DNA of 64,000 nucleotides from Pithys albifrons albifrons (lineage: Eukaryota > Chordata > Aves > Passeriformes > Thamnophilidae): assembly GCF_047495875.1 (NCBI RefSeq), contig NC_092461.1:66824299-66888298 (forward strand), in the 5' to 3' direction. Of the stretch, positions 35,691 to 49,000 are shown one piece after another (position 1 is the stretch's first letter; each line of letters opens with the position of its first letter). The notes beneath the pieces are model-generated. The model did not search any database. It saw only the letters and a list, made by a program, of their open reading frames with translations, and was not told the origin of the DNA. A program made the position numbers and the translations under genes.

Positions 35691-38454
35691 AGTGTAAGAA
35701 CCTTTTGTTGATTTGGTGAAGATAAAGATATTTGGTGGATTTTTACATGAATAATTTAGTCTGACTTCATCATTCTCTTAATATTTCTCTAAATATTTTG
35801 TAATCTAATTGATATTATAGTATATTATCACAGACACTACAAATTTGTTAGCCAATCTCTTAATGACACCATATTCAGGAATTCCTAATAACTCTTTGCC
35901 TCCAGAGTTTTTCAGACTTTGGAGTTCAACCTTCCACTGAGGGATAGTGATTCGAAATTTGCAGGTGGTACCTAGTTTTCTAAAGAATCAAACCCTAAAC
36001 TCTAGCCACAGCAATTATGTACAAATCCAGAGATGTTGCACTGCTCATTTGTTGTAAGGAAAAAAAAGCAAAACCAAAAAAGAATGTTTGAAACTACTGA
36101 CTAGGATTTCCCCAAACTGTGGCTCAGTGACATATTTTCAATGTCATTGAGAAAAATTTTCATAAAGAATAAGAACAGGATACTAGCAACCCAGCCCAAG
36201 AGAATGCAAGATTTTCATTCTTCATACTGTTCAAAAGTTCAGAGTTGGAACCCAGTTGTACAGCTTTTATTTGAAGTTGCAGATATATATAAGACCTGAA
36301 CATGAATTTTATAAACTGTTCTCCTCTTCACCTCAGCTCCCACTCCTTCCCTCATCTTAGCTTCAGAACACATAACCTTTAACACAGCTTGGAAAATATT
36401 TCATATTTTGTTTTCAAATAGACAGTAAAGCACAAGCTAGTATTATTCAGCTATTTTATTATTCATCTGAAAAAAATCAAAGCAATTAAGAAAATTTCTA
36501 GCATGAAATATAAAGAAGGAATTAATTATTAAGAATTATTTGCATCTTATTCATGGATAAATCAAGACACAGGTACTTTCAGTATGCCGATGGCAAAGCA
36601 AAGCCTGGACCATTCTGCACTCCATCCTCTGTTCTAACTGTGCTATATATATAAACTATGACATGAAGTATGAGAGGCTACAGACAATGAGGAGGATGCT
36701 TTTGGGAAGAGTGAGCTTTTTTCATTCTACTATGCATGTATTTGGCTAGAAATAATTTTAACTACAGAACAGTGAACATTAAACTTATGCTTATATTTTA
36801 TTGCTTGTGTTGCTGTTGTATAGGTTTTATGGTACTATTATTCAACAGTTAGCCTAACAGAACTTTCAAATGCATAGCTTACCTGTGATTTTGCTTTAAA
36901 TTAAACATAGTAATTCAAAACTTTTTTCTAGCTTCTCATTTTCATTAAATCCATAAAATTCTTTAAAATTTAATAATGTGAGCTTTTTGCAACCATTTGA
37001 GAATTGGGGCTATGTTGTTAAAACACTATGCAAATAATTTATATGATCAGAGTAATATAACTTCAGTGTTATAGGAACTTTTAAAATGTTGAGATTGCAA
37101 TTCAGCTACCAGGAATCCACAACCAATTGTCTTCATGCAGTTCTGGGTGACTGTTCCTTATATAATGAATGACTCTGAAAAGCTCTTGTTCTCAGAATAC
37201 ATTATAGTACATAAAATAAATTAAGTTGCAGTTTTACCTGACAATTTTCTTACTGCAATTTCTGCTGCAATATGGATTCTAGGTCCTGTTCAAATTATTG
37301 CATGTGTTGTTTAGAGTGCAGGGAGAGGACTCATTAGCTCATTTACATGTGAAACATCTTCCTGAGAGATACAAATATGTGGAATTCATCTCACTGCTAT
37401 AGGAGTTACCCCATCACTCCTGAGAAATGCTGCTCCCAGTGGGCAATTGGGACCATTGTTATCAGGTGAAGATTCAACCTTAGGGCACTATGCTGCTTTT
37501 GCTTTTCAGGAACCATTTATTAAGTCCAGAGGATATTTTGTGTAATATATGATAGTCTTATAAAGTCCCTAATTTAATGTACCATTAACAACTTAGTGGT
37601 ATAGTGCAAAATAATCACCTTGTGAAAAAATAAGTACAGTATACTCAGTTTTGCCTATTATATTTCGTATCAAATTGTACCTTTTACTGTCTGCTTAAAA
37701 TACTCTTATATTTCACCCATACATACCTTGTAAACAGACAGAAAACACCCATGGGATGGTCTTGCTTTTTAAATACACTTATAAATACATAGATACATGT
37801 GCAGTTTTGTCCAATTGTGTTTTGATGACCTGCTCTTCCTAACTTAGTAAATAAGACTAAGGAACAGGAAACAAAAAAAAGAGAAGGAAAAAAAAGGAGA
37901 GTGGCATGAGGTGTGGGTGTGAAGAGGAAGGAAGAGTCATGGCCTAGCCAGGTAACTCTCACTGCTTTGCCAGTGAGTGGGGACCTCTCTGAAGGGTCAC
38001 TTGGAATCAGGATGTCTTTCAATTAAATGGTTGCCACATCACTGTGGCAGCATCATGCAACTAAAGACAATGACATCAGAACTCCCATGACAGGTCTGCA
38101 GGTCAATTGCTCAAAATTTCCAGTAATTTGTGAATATTGGATGGCTAAGGCTTTGAAGACAGATCTTAAGGCCCAACCTTTAAGGAAAGTCAATTTCAGA
38201 GAGAGTTAACTCCCAGACACATTAAGAGTTGGCGTTTTAGCTCACCTTTGAAAATCTTCACCTCCTTTCCTTCTGCAAAACAAAACCAAGTTATTTTATT
38301 AGGTTGTCCTGAAGTTTGCTTATTGCCTTGAAGGTCCTAAATTGCTCATAATTGAGAACAATACTACTTGAGAAGCAATAGGTGGTGTGCCCACATTTTT
38401 TACCTGTAACTTACTGTTTACAAGTCTGATAATCATGGGGATTTCTGAAATGCT
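35691..38454. other. Unique AT-rich spacer
   Basis: No gene or transposon recognised over 2.7 kb. A purine-rich AAAG/AAGG stretch lies near 37860-37900. Confidence 0.55.
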
Positions 38455-38746
38455 TGTTGTGGATTAACCCTGTCTGCAGCTAAACACCACACAGCTGCTC
38501 TCTCCTTCTACAGTGGGGTAGGAGAGACAGAATTGGAAGGGCAGAAGTGAGAAAACTCATGGGTTGAGTTAAGATGTTTTCACATGTAAAAGAGGAAAAG
38601 ACAAAAGAAAACAAAAAGAAACAAGTGTCAAAAGAAACAATAAACAATGCTTCCCCCACCCAAGCAGCAACAACCTTGAAAACCTCCTTCTCACCATGGA
38701 AGCTATGATGAAGAAAATTAGGTCTATCCCAGCCAAAACTAGTACA
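38455..38746 (-). mobile_element. Internally deleted LTR of a common bird ERV family
   Basis: Both ends are recognisable. The plus strand begins TGTTGTGGATTAACCCTGTC and includes the CACCACACAGCTGCT and CTCATGGGTTGAG blocks, which form the 3' end of a widespread bird LTR. It finishes with GAAGAAAATTAGGTCTATCC and CAGCCAAAACTAGTACA, the reverse complement of that LTR's start. At about 290 bp it is well short of the expected length, so the middle is missing. It is solo, with no internal genes. A different family from the LTRs at 33, 50 and 54 kb. Confidence 0.75.
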
Positions 38747-39249
38747 TGCAACCCATATTCTTGCATAATAACATAGGTCCAAATCCACACAGTACTTGCA
38801 AATAGATACAATGCATTTTCAGTTACAGTTGACCACATGTAGTATTTTACTATTATGTTATTAATTTTAAAATGCTTGCATATTACATTTTACACTTCTC
38901 AGCATTAATTAGGGTTTTAATGAAATCAACCAGTGCAAAATTAGGCAAATTTTGCTTAGGTAAAACATGTAACCACAAAATTTGGGATAAAGATTCCATT
39001 TCAAACATTTTAAATAGGTTTTTGAGTGAACAGAGAAAAAGAGAGGCAGAAAAAAATATGGGGCCACAGTCCCCAAATAAACACAGAAAACTTCAGAAAA
39101 ATATATTAATGCTGTGGCAGCAAGTATTAACTCATTCTAATTTTGAGAAATAAAAAAATATGTTCAGTGGAAGGGATTGTTTACCTTATTTGTACTCACT
39201 GAGGGTTCTAAAATACCTTAAAATGGATGGTGAAATTTAATGACAGTTA
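38747..39249. other. AT-rich spacer
   Basis: No feature recognised. Confidence 0.5.
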
Positions 39250-39800
39250 CACCTTACGCCCCAAAAGGAATAGAGGCCTAAGAGAGGAGATGAAAAGAAG
39301 TCCTTGAAAATGCTGTAACACCAATAGCAAATAATATCTGCTGTCTTGCACAACTGGCAAAAACCTGGCCTTAAAGACAAAGTGCCAAGAACTTACGCTG
39401 AGTTTAATGGTACAAGTATCTTGATCATTGTGTTATATTTATAGGAGAAATAGAAAGTATTCAAAGACAGGTGATGAAAAAGGTTACAGACTACAAGCAA
39501 TTTCGAAGTGGCTGAAGAAATCAAGATGATTGGATCTGCTTAATTTAAAAAAAACCCCACCAAATAAATAAACACATCAGAGGAAATGTATTTGATTCAG
39601 CTAAAACAAGAAAAGTTGCTCAGAAGGTCAATAGGAAATGTCTATTCACTCTCTAACAACAACAAAAAGTTCTGATGAACTAGAAAAACAATATACTTTT
39701 GCAGTTTGCAATTAAGCTGAGAAACTGGTTGTCATGGAATATCAGTACTTTCAAGAGTTTAGACACCTTTGAAAAATAGATGAAATTTTAGCTGAGTAAT
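39250..39800 (+). mobile_element. Old L2/L3 or CR1-like LINE 3' relic
   Basis: The most convincing segment is GAAATAGAAAGTATTCAAAG, which matches the ERVQRR-type region of LINE ORF2. It is followed in order by a stretch resembling the EKRR region and a segment near 39717-39800 resembling the end of ORF2. Heavily decayed with many stops. The exact family is uncertain. Confidence 0.4.
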
Positions 39801-42800
39801 GAGAGCATCCACAGTTACTTTGGAAAAAAATCATTTGAATAGGATGCTAACTTTCAGCATAGTCACCAATTTCCACATAAAAGATGAAAATATTTTTTTC
39901 CTGGAAAGTTAATTTAAAAATTCTCTGTGGATTTTGCAGCCACAATTGTGCAGTGTTGCAGAGTGACTAGATGGTCCACTGGCAGTGTCTTGCATTCATT
40001 GTATCCAGAGATCAAAGATTCCCTCTATATGTAATATTATACTCTTTTTTTATTACTATAAGGTACACAGATTCCTTCTGGAAGACTTTTCAGGCTCCAA
40101 TTTGCTACTGGTTTTAACTTTCTATTATTTTATGAATTTCAGAATCTAATTAGACTTTTAAATGGTAGAATTAGTCTCCAAAAGCTGGAAAGACTCTATT
40201 CCAGGGTCCTTATACATGCAAGATTTTGGTCTCAGTCTTGCTTTCTGCTTACTACAGAAAAAAAAAAGTTTCATTTTTTTCTTATAAATACAGTTCACTA
40301 TTTTGACTATTGTGTCTCTGACGTGATTTTCTCCTGTGACTATTATTACTCTAAACTTTTTGTTATTGAACACAATGGAAGCTTTATTCAGTCCACTCTC
40401 GCTTTCCATGGTGCCTCATTGTCTGGTTGTTTTGTGAAGAATTGTAAAAGTGAGAAACTGTTCATTAAATAATCCTTTCAGTTCCTACATCCTTCAGTTC
40501 TACAGATACACACACAGACACACGCATTGTACTTCCAGTTATCAAGCTAAAAAATAAACTTTCATAAGTCTGCTATATCCCTGCATAGAGTTGTTAAGCT
40601 TTTTGCATTTTTTCTTAGTGAAAACTAAGGATAGGCAGGAGAGGCGAACAAGGGGGAAAGAAGGTTTACTACAAAATTTTAATATTTTTTCCTATTGAGC
40701 AGAAAGAAAAGGATTTCAAATGTCATTTCAGAAGGTGAACAGCTTGAACAACCAGTTAAAATTACTGATGTCACACTGCTTTTCCTTGTTGAAGCTAAAG
40801 GCTTGACCCTTAGCCTTCCATTTCCCAAGCAACTGACTTAACTGCAACCTATTGAACTGTTCGGGAAATGGTTGTCTAAGAATTTAATCCAGTAAAATAA
40901 TTTGAATAGCTAACTAGCTAACAGAATGGAACTGAACCCATACGTGGGGTTAGGATGCTTGCCTCTTGCATGGGATGATGGGAGGATTCTTACTCTGACT
41001 CCAAATTTGTCTTTTTTTCTGGTTAGTAGATTATTTTGTTATTGGAAAAGAGATACTGAGGTCTTCAAAGCACAATGCTAAACTGCTGATCTAACTATCC
41101 TTTTTACAAGTCTATCTCTAATGATATATTATAGAAAGTAAACTCCTAAGACTAAATTACTGTATTTGTTGTTTCTTAACATCACGCTCATTCTGAATGT
41201 AAATGAGAGTATCTGAGTATTTGATGACATTATCATTGAAATGACAGGTTCTGGAACCCTATTAACTCTGCATTTTCAGATAAAAATGTTCTGTTGGAAA
41301 ATTCCCAAATTACATACTGTTTTCTTGTTTTTGCTAAAATAACAAGAATTTGCAGTCTGTGCTTTGTACACTCAAGAGCTCTATCCCAGTGTTCATAAGC
41401 CAATATATTCATGTCTTTCTATTTGTAGTATATGCATTTTGATTACTATTATATAGAATAACCTTCAAATATAGCATCCAGATCAAAAATACTGTGGTAA
41501 GATTCTGCAAGAAGTTTTAGGGCATTTACAGTCCTAATGCAATTAAAATGCAAGGTGTTGATTGAAAAAAATGCATATGTGTTCATGCAAGTGATTGATG
41601 ATGACCCAAACTCATAAGATGACCAGGCAAATGCCATGTAATGTAGAAGTTAGACAGTTTTACAAAGACAAGAGCTGTCTGTGGCATAACACCTGTCCCA
41701 TATAGGATGTTCTCAACATTTAGTTACACTTTGGACAGTAAGGGAGGTACATTAAGGTAGGCTGATGGCAGAAATGCCTCTTGCAGTAAGACCTAGTTTT
41801 CTATTTTGCAATCTTATGGCTGACTATTATCTCACTAGGCACAAAAATCCACTGGTTTTCAGGAGTTAGGTACTACTGAACATGAATAAAGTGTCTGCTA
41901 TGAATTTTGAAAAAAAAATATTCTGAGCTCTGCTGTTTCTTTTGGAATAAATCTGAGTCCTTATGATCATATGTAGAATTAATACTAGATAATTGGTCAA
42001 AAGCATCCTTCAGCTTATCATCAAACCATCTATCAGATAAGCCCAACTGGAGGGAGGTGGACAGAGATTCTCCCCACCCCTGCTGCTGCCTCTGTGGAGA
42101 GTCTCTTTAGAACAAGCTCCCTGGGGTGCTCCATTAGCTTGAAACATACTGTATAGCTCTTTTTTTCCTGATGTTGCTTTTGTTTTGTTTTCCAGCCAAA
42201 AATCTTCAAAAGCTTTTGAATAGCAATGGTGCCAGAAGAGATTGTTGTCTGAATTTAAAGAGAATAAAAATCAGCAGAGAGTCTCCTGCACACATGGTTT
42301 CTTTCATTCTCTATTTCCTGCATTAAGCCAATTACCTAACAGACAGAAAGTTATTTTACAATCCTGCAGAGTGTGAGGCAGATTATAGAAAAATCTCCAT
42401 AAGCAATGGAAAACAATGTATAAATAATAAGAACCTAATCATTCCCTTTAATGAAAAACTGCTCACAAGGGAGGAAGGATACACATGCATATGCACTAAA
42501 ATTAAGTCATCCTACTTACATGCTCATGTCCCTGTGAAGCATGCTCTTCAAGCACCATTCTGAAGCTTAAATGCTGCTATGCTTCATGATCCAAGACATA
42601 TGTAGGGAGAAAGTGCTGTACTCGTGTTAGCTCGTTTTGGAAGCTCTCTTGACTACCAAAACAAGAAGTGCTATTTCTGTTTTGACAATCTACAGAAGCC
42701 AGAAATTTCTCTCCTTGCCACCTGGGTGCCAAAAACAAACAACGAAAAAAGACAAAACAAACAACAAAACCCCAAAGCAACCCAAAGAAAGAAGATCCAA

Positions 42801-42912
42801 AATAGCTGAGGAAACCTGACAGCCACATACATGGGTACAGGTGTAGAGAAGTATAGTCTTGTTCTGTAGACTGAATTTGGGTCCTTTAGTTATTAACCCC
42901 TTTGCACCGTTG
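39801..42912. other. Unique AT-rich spacer
   Basis: No gene or transposon recognised apart from a short CAAA-rich stretch near 42739-42790. Confidence 0.55.
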
Positions 42913-42929
42913 TACCATTTACGGCGGGC

Positions 42930-43002
42930 AGTCCCGTGGTGTAATGGTGAGCACTCCGGACTCTGATCACAAGGTCGTGAGTTCGAGACTCAGTGGAGAC
43001 CG
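42930..43002 (+). ncRNA. tRNA-like (glutamine-type) head of SINE copy 3
   Basis: GTGGTGTAATGGTGAGCACT is nearly the D-arm of vertebrate tRNA-Gln. An anticodon-loop-like CTCTGAT (CTG) follows, then GAGTTCGAGACTC, a T-arm with four of five stem pairs. The anticodon and acceptor stems pair poorly. It is not a functional tRNA gene but a SINE head derived from one. Confidence 0.75.
42936..42989 (+). promoter_or_regulatory. Pol III A-box and B-box of the tRNA-like head
   Basis: A-box GTGGTGTAATGG (42936-42947) and B-box region GGTCGTGAGTTCGAGAC (42973-42989), spaced as in tRNA genes. Confidence 0.65.
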
Positions 43003-43306
43003 TACAGGGCAGTTCAATGCCTCCCTGCCATCCAATCCCGTCAGATCTCGGATGCTCAGCAGGGTCAGCCCCAGTTAGTACCGGATGCTGTAGACAGTCC
43101 TGAGGACTTCACTGTCACTGTCCAAGCTCACTCGGCTGTGGCAAATGGACCTTGGGACTTAAACGATGGGGCGAGTTCTGCACCCGCTGTGCCTCACCTA
43201 AAAAATCCACTGCGCAGGCTCGAAGGGCACATCCCCACGTGGGGAGGAGAGCCCTTCCCAAATCTTTGTTTGCGAAGTTTGGCCATACATACATACCATT
43301 TAAGGC

Positions 43307-45777
43307 AGACACAGGCTCTGGCTACTCATCTGGGTTTCAAAAAGTCTGATTTTAAAGCCTCTTCGTATCAGAAGGGGGAGATTCAAGCAATCGGCAGCTT
43401 TTCTACATGCAGTATTAATAGTCAGTCTCTCGCTGTAGGGAAGCAAGAAACAAGAGACAACACAAAAACTTTATATGATCACCAAATAGTGCTACCATCT
43501 ATTTATCTATCTTTCTTCTGGCTTTTAAACACAGCAATAATTTCTACTGTTCTGAAAAAATCATTTATTGAAAAACTATTCCAACACTAGCAACCAACCT
43601 TGGAAAGACCTGACAAATGCTAGCTGGCTATATATGTTTCCAGCCAGAAAATCTGGTTGCCATTTTCAGAAGTAATTTTATAATTTGAATTATTTGCTAA
43701 AACAATACAAAGGACTAAAAAGTTACCATTATGGAAAAAACATTGATTTAAACCGTCAAGAATATTAAGAAAGTAGTGTTCAACCTCCTCTCTTTTCTGT
43801 ACTCCTAAATTCTATTTTTAGTTCACATACAATTTTTATTGAATTTCAGAGTATTTCATTCAACTTCATTTCACTGTCAGCTGTTGTCATTCTGCTTATG
43901 CTTTCTTGGTGCCCAACAGTAGCAGCTATTTTGTTGGCAGTCTTATGTTTCCCTAACACCTTGTTGAGCTGCAGTTCCTCCCAGCACATAATGGGCAGAT
44001 ACTTTCCAAATTAATTTTATGCAGATCTGTTAAATTCTGATCACATTTTGTTCAAGGAAATGAACACTTGACATAAATACCTTCTCAATTACGACATTTT
44101 GACATTTTGAACCAATGCATCAGTGGGTTCACCTTAACAGTATTGAAAGCATGGCTAGTGAGCCATAGAATGCAACTAGAGCAGAAACATTTTGGTTTTA
44201 ACAGGTTTAAACCCACTAGAGAAAATATTGGTTTAAACAATTGGTCTTTCTAGCACAAAAAATTTTAAGATTTTAGGTGGGGCTGAGGTGGGGAGGGGGG
44301 AGAAAAAACTGGAATCTGTAGGATGAAGAAGGTGAAGGTAATGCCCTTCAAAGGCATGTTGTCCATAGAGGAGTAAAGGTGTATGGGATCTGAAGTTCTA
44401 ACTTTAAGTTTCTGCTTGTCTTGAGTGCTTTCAAACAAGTAGGGGAGATCCCACTGACATCAGCAAGATTTTACTGCTATCTTCCTTTTGCATTTCTACA
44501 ATGTAGAATTATTTAGTGGTGAAGATCTAAGGGAAGCATTATTTGACTCAAAACTGGTTTTATAGGGTATTTTTGGATTAGAAAATGAACATTTGGGCTG
44601 AACAAAATGAGTTTCTGCTTCCTACCATCATACCCAGTTATGCAGTGAAATGAATTCTGTGTTCAAAAGACCTATTGAACACACCAGTTCTGTATTTAAA
44701 TTGGACAGAATGTCTGGAATTGTTTTTTTCTCACTTAATCTATTTGTGCTATATAAGTATATTGTGTCCACTACAAGCCTCTTTTTAAGAATGTGACTAC
44801 AGAAATAAATGATAAAGTTTGTAACTCTCAGAAGTTACTCTTTGTGGAATAAAGGAGAAACTCCTTCACCTAATTAACTGAAGTCCTATTTGGTTCCCTA
44901 AATTCGCCTCTATTTATTAATGTGCACTGATGCAAAAAAGTCAAAGCTGCCATAAGGTTTAGAACATTTCACTTGTACAACCTCTGTGAATTTATCACAT
45001 GACAAAGATAACTTTTTTGGCCTGAATGCAGCTGTAACAATCCCCTCAGGTGTCACAGTTGCCCAAAACAGTGTTTATCCTATTTCCCCTACAGCTAGAC
45101 TGGTTCCTTGTGTTATTTTCCTGTCTGATTGTTTTACTAGCAGGCATCCCAGTTTTGGATCATATTCCCTCTTTGCTCATTCGCTCATGTACAGTGTGTA
45201 TAACATCGTGTATTTGATTAAGGAAGCTTTTTTGTTATTAGAAAAAGCACAATTTCTCATATCATACTCTGTCAAATGTATCAATTATAGAATCATCTCA
45301 ACCTATATTTGTAATACATATCCTGAATATTTATGGACCTTAGATAAGACAACTGTTCTTTTTTTTTTCTGCTATTGCATCTGCTTTACAAAATTAAGCT
45401 AAACAATAACTCAAAGACAGCCCTGACATAATACTAATTGTTATTTGATTCTCTTGACACATTCTCATATAAGATTAATTCAGATTTCTTCACAGCCCTT
45501 TTCAGATAGCTCTAAAAGACAGTTAAGCAGCTGTTTTTACTAAAGAACAAAGGCAAATGCAATGTCACTCAGGAATTCAGGTGCCCTGTGGAGGGTTTGT
45601 TTTCCTGAGTACTGTTTTGGCTACAAGAACTGGGGTGGAGAGACAGAGACACACAGAGAAGAAAATGACCTTTTTCAGAGGTCATTTCTATCAGTATCAA
45701 CACCAGCTCAGTGAATCCCAGTTCACTCCACGCTTTCAGAATCTTGTTTCTACCCCCAGATGCCTCCTCTGTTCACT
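43307..45777. other. Unique AT-rich spacer
   Basis: No gene or repeat recognised. A 138-codon frame at 44986-45402 has no recognisable domain and is treated as chance. Confidence 0.5.
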
Positions 45778-46085
45778 GAATCAGAGAATCATTTAGGTTG
45801 GAAAAGACCTTTAAGATCATAGAGTCCAAGCAATAGCATAACACTGCCAGGTCCACCATTAAACCATGTCCCTAAACACTACATCTACACATCTTTTAAA
45901 TAACTCCAGGGATGGTGACTGAACACTTTCCATGGGAATCCTGTTCCAATGCTTGAAAACTCTCTTGCTGAAGAAATGTTTAGAACTATGCAATCTAAAT
46001 CTTCCACCTGGAGCAACTTGAAGCCTTTTCCATGTCTTATTGCTTATACCTGGGAGAAGATACAGATCCATGTCTCATGAATTTC
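45778..46085 (-). mobile_element. CR1 LINE 3' fragment with ORF2 C-terminus
   Basis: The plus strand carries the reverse complement of CR1 from the terminal AGAATCATTTAGGTTGG block upward. The minus-strand frame at 45859-46071 (70 codons) encodes the end of the CR1 ORF2 protein, with blocks corresponding to RFRLHSSKHFFS, VFKHWNRIP and SPSLELFKR, then a stop. It is a 5'-truncated dead copy, more diverged than the CR1 at 59.9 kb. Confidence 0.88.
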
Positions 46086-49000
46086 TGCAGTGAACCAGAC
46101 AAGAGAACTGGTATCTATTAAAAATAGCAGGTTATTTTTGACCTTTTTCACCAGGTGATTGTCTCACCATGTGGCCTCCCAGCTGTGGTCCCCTAACAAG
46201 GAGGCAGTGCAGGAACAGATGACATGTAGGGAGGCAAACAGAAAGAGCTTAACCCTGCGCCGCTCCTGAAGTCTGTGGAAGTTTGGCATGAGCCAGCCCC
46301 AATGAAGATGGTGTCATAACCTTGAACCTCCAACAAAAAGAGGATATTGTACAAAAGAGACCTAAATACAAAAAATAAAAGATGAGTTCTCCTCTGTCAA
46401 AAGATTCCTGTCTTTGAACATTTTTGGAAAGGAGCAGATCTGTGTTACAGTTTCTGCTATCAGTTTCTAATGATTTTAATAAGTGAAAAAGCAGACTTGT
46501 GAAACATGCTGGGAAACAGTTAAAATAATTATAAAGTGAGAAGCCTGAAACATCACTTTGTCCATTTTTCTTCTTTTCTTCATAAAGGAGCATGAATCAG
46601 AAAACCAGCTCAGCAAGTTATGCAATTGAAAACAGTACTACCTACCAATCTTGCTTGGTAAGGCAGGACACCATCACGCTTGCTTATAGAAAATCTTCTG
46701 GAGGATTTGTTTATACAGCATATTGGGTAGGTCTATTGGCCAGTCTTCCAACAGTAAATTTTCCAGTTGTCCAACTGATGTGTAATAGGTTACATTGGTA
46801 GAGGCAAGAGTATGCTTATGTAATAAAGCTGCCTGCTCTTATAGGTAGGTTTCCCCTTTGAGAAGTTTAGCTTTTCTTCAAAAATCAAGAGCTTTATTTC
46901 AGGCATCAAACAGACAAAGAACACAGGGCTGTGCAGCAGCTGAATACTGACAGATTTTGGACCAGTTTTAACAAAAAAGCAAATCCAAACTGATGTAACA
47001 TATCTTTGCGCTACTTAAGTACTTTCAAAATAATGTTAAATAATTTTTCATGCCCTATCAACAGCAGGATCCTGACTTCAGTGGGAATCTGAAACCTCTG
47101 CACTGATCTTTTCATTACTTCTGCTTGGTAGCCTTTCCTTTTCTGTGAAAATATTGTTTGATTATTCTTTTACAACAGCTGTTGCTTCAATTATACAGCT
47201 TAAACAAAGGCATATTCTGATTCTACAAACAGTGATGTGCATACTCAGCTTTAAGTTTGTAAGCTGGCCACAGAAGTCCAAGTTGTTTCAGCTTAAGAAT
47301 GCACACAACTATCCAAAGGATCAGGTCCATAGCCATGTGAAGATAAATACCAGAAACACAAATGAAAATACTTGAGTATATGCACAGCATACTGTGGCAT
47401 TACTAAGTCATTAGGGGTGATTGCTTGTGCCAGCAATCTAATACAAACATTAGATGATTTTGCATCTCCCTGATTGATCATACATTTGTTAGAGATGATG
47501 AGTGAATTTCATATTTCCATACAGCCTGAAAAAACTAATAAAATTGAATAGGATGGTATGAAACAGAGAAGACCTTCTTCCGAATCCTGAAGGTCATTTC
47601 TTCATGAATACAGAAATACACCATTTCTTGATAAAAAGCACAAATATGTTCTGTAACATAATGCTCTGTATTTATATTTTAAACATTTTAATGAAATATT
47701 AAACAGATTCAGCTTGAGATGCTGTTATTAAACTATAGGAAAGATCATGACAGTAGAGAGACTGCAATTGCTACCTACTCTGAACAAAGTAGCTCGTTAT
47801 TTAGTAACAACACAAATTTTGAACCTGGAGCAGATACGTGATAACTAAAAATCACAAAATCATACCTTTCGTGTTTCTAATTTTCTGTAGGCAATCTTTT
47901 TCTCAGCAGGAGAATGTGTGTGAGGGTGGGGTTTTTAAAATATGATGTTCTCAAACTCATCTCTTTCTTATTTTTTCTTTATTCTTTCTTTCTAACTCCT
48001 GCTTTTCCCTCTGCATTCTCCCCTCCCCCCAATTCTGTTCAATTCAATATGATCTCATCCATATGGTCTTAGACAAATCAGCTGCAATAGATCTGTGTAA
48101 GGTGAGCAGATGAACTCTGAAAAAAAGTCATCAGGGTGTCCATTTTTTCCCCATTTCTTCATATTACACTACTCAGTTGCACAGTAGGGGAAAAATAATA
48201 GGCAATTTACATAAGAAATCCTTGGGTAAGCCAGTGTTAAAATACTGGAAAATAAACTTTTGCAATAGTTTGTCAAAATTAGAAAAGAAAAATAAAAAAC
48301 ATTGTTCACCCTTTGCAGTTATGCCAGCAGGTTCTCTAAAACATCTGCTCGGTAATATGTCACAAGAAATAGCCTGTGCAGGTTAGGCCAGTACATAATA
48401 GAGGTAAATGTATTTTTAAATGCCAGGTTTTAAAAGAAGACAGATCTGCTTGGTATCTCATTATAAGCGAAATGGCTTTTCATGTCACCCCATCAGTAGT
48501 TGTGCAGCTTTGGGGAAAGTTTCAAAGGTTATGATCCATAACTTTTAACTCTTAACTAGCTTACAATTTTACCATGGAAAAAAACCTCTGAGTGGTTTTA
48601 ATTCTCAAGTAATAAAATTGACTCTTTGTTTGTCTTTAAAAATTGAAAGGGAATTTGCCTTATATCTGAATATAACAAATAGTCTTTGTATTTCTGAACA
48701 GGAAAACCCCTTAGGAACCTCATGTAGGGTTCCTCCTCTACATGTTTATGTGCATACATGATTCTCAAAAATTGATTTGGGCTGATTCTGGCTTAATGGT
48801 AGCATACCACTGAAGTAAAATCATTGATTTCCCTAGAAGTGCCTAGTCACATCAGTGAAGCATAAATTCTTTTTCACAGGGTCCTCCTGATCTCTGACTC
48901 AGTCTAGAAGTTATTCCTTTTTAACTTCTTTACACCATCATCCTTCTGGTCAAAGACTAGTCAAAAGTCTTTTTCAGTGCTTCATTATGGCTACTTTATT

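Larger units (their letters stand above)
42926..43293 (+). mobile_element. Composite tRNA-like + 5S SINE, copy 3
   Basis: A 368-bp element: a tRNA-like head (about 42930-43002), then a 5S-like part (43007-43094), then the same LINE-derived body and tail as the other copies, ending in a CATA repeat. The target-site duplication TACCATTTACGGC (42913-42925) / TACCATTTAAGGC (43294-43306), 12 of 13 matching, lies outside the tRNA-like part, so the whole composite was inserted as one unit. The 5S part has lost about 27 bases at 43080, removing the C-box, while the tRNA-like part keeps A- and B-box sequences. This suggests the promoter role moved from the 5S head to the tRNA head. Known chimaeric 5S/tRNA SINEs such as AmnSINE1 have the reverse order. 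Confidence 0.9.

Noticed and set aside
22397..37035. Exact octamer motifs ATGCAAAT at 22397, 28845 and 37028 as POU-factor sites
   Set aside because: At this base composition roughly four exact matches are expected by chance over both strands, so they carry no weight alone.
38455..38746. Grouping this LTR with the family at 33, 50 and 54 kb because both begin TGTCCT/TGTACT-like
   Set aside because: The internal blocks and 3' end differ. Only the first few bases are similar.
42930..43002. A functional tRNA-Gln gene
   Set aside because: Acceptor and anticodon stems do not pair properly, and the segment lies inside the SINE's target-site duplication.
44986..45402. A 138-codon plus-strand frame
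   Set aside because: No domain, no coding signature I can see and no homology recognised. A frame of this length is expected by chance in 64 kb read in six frames.
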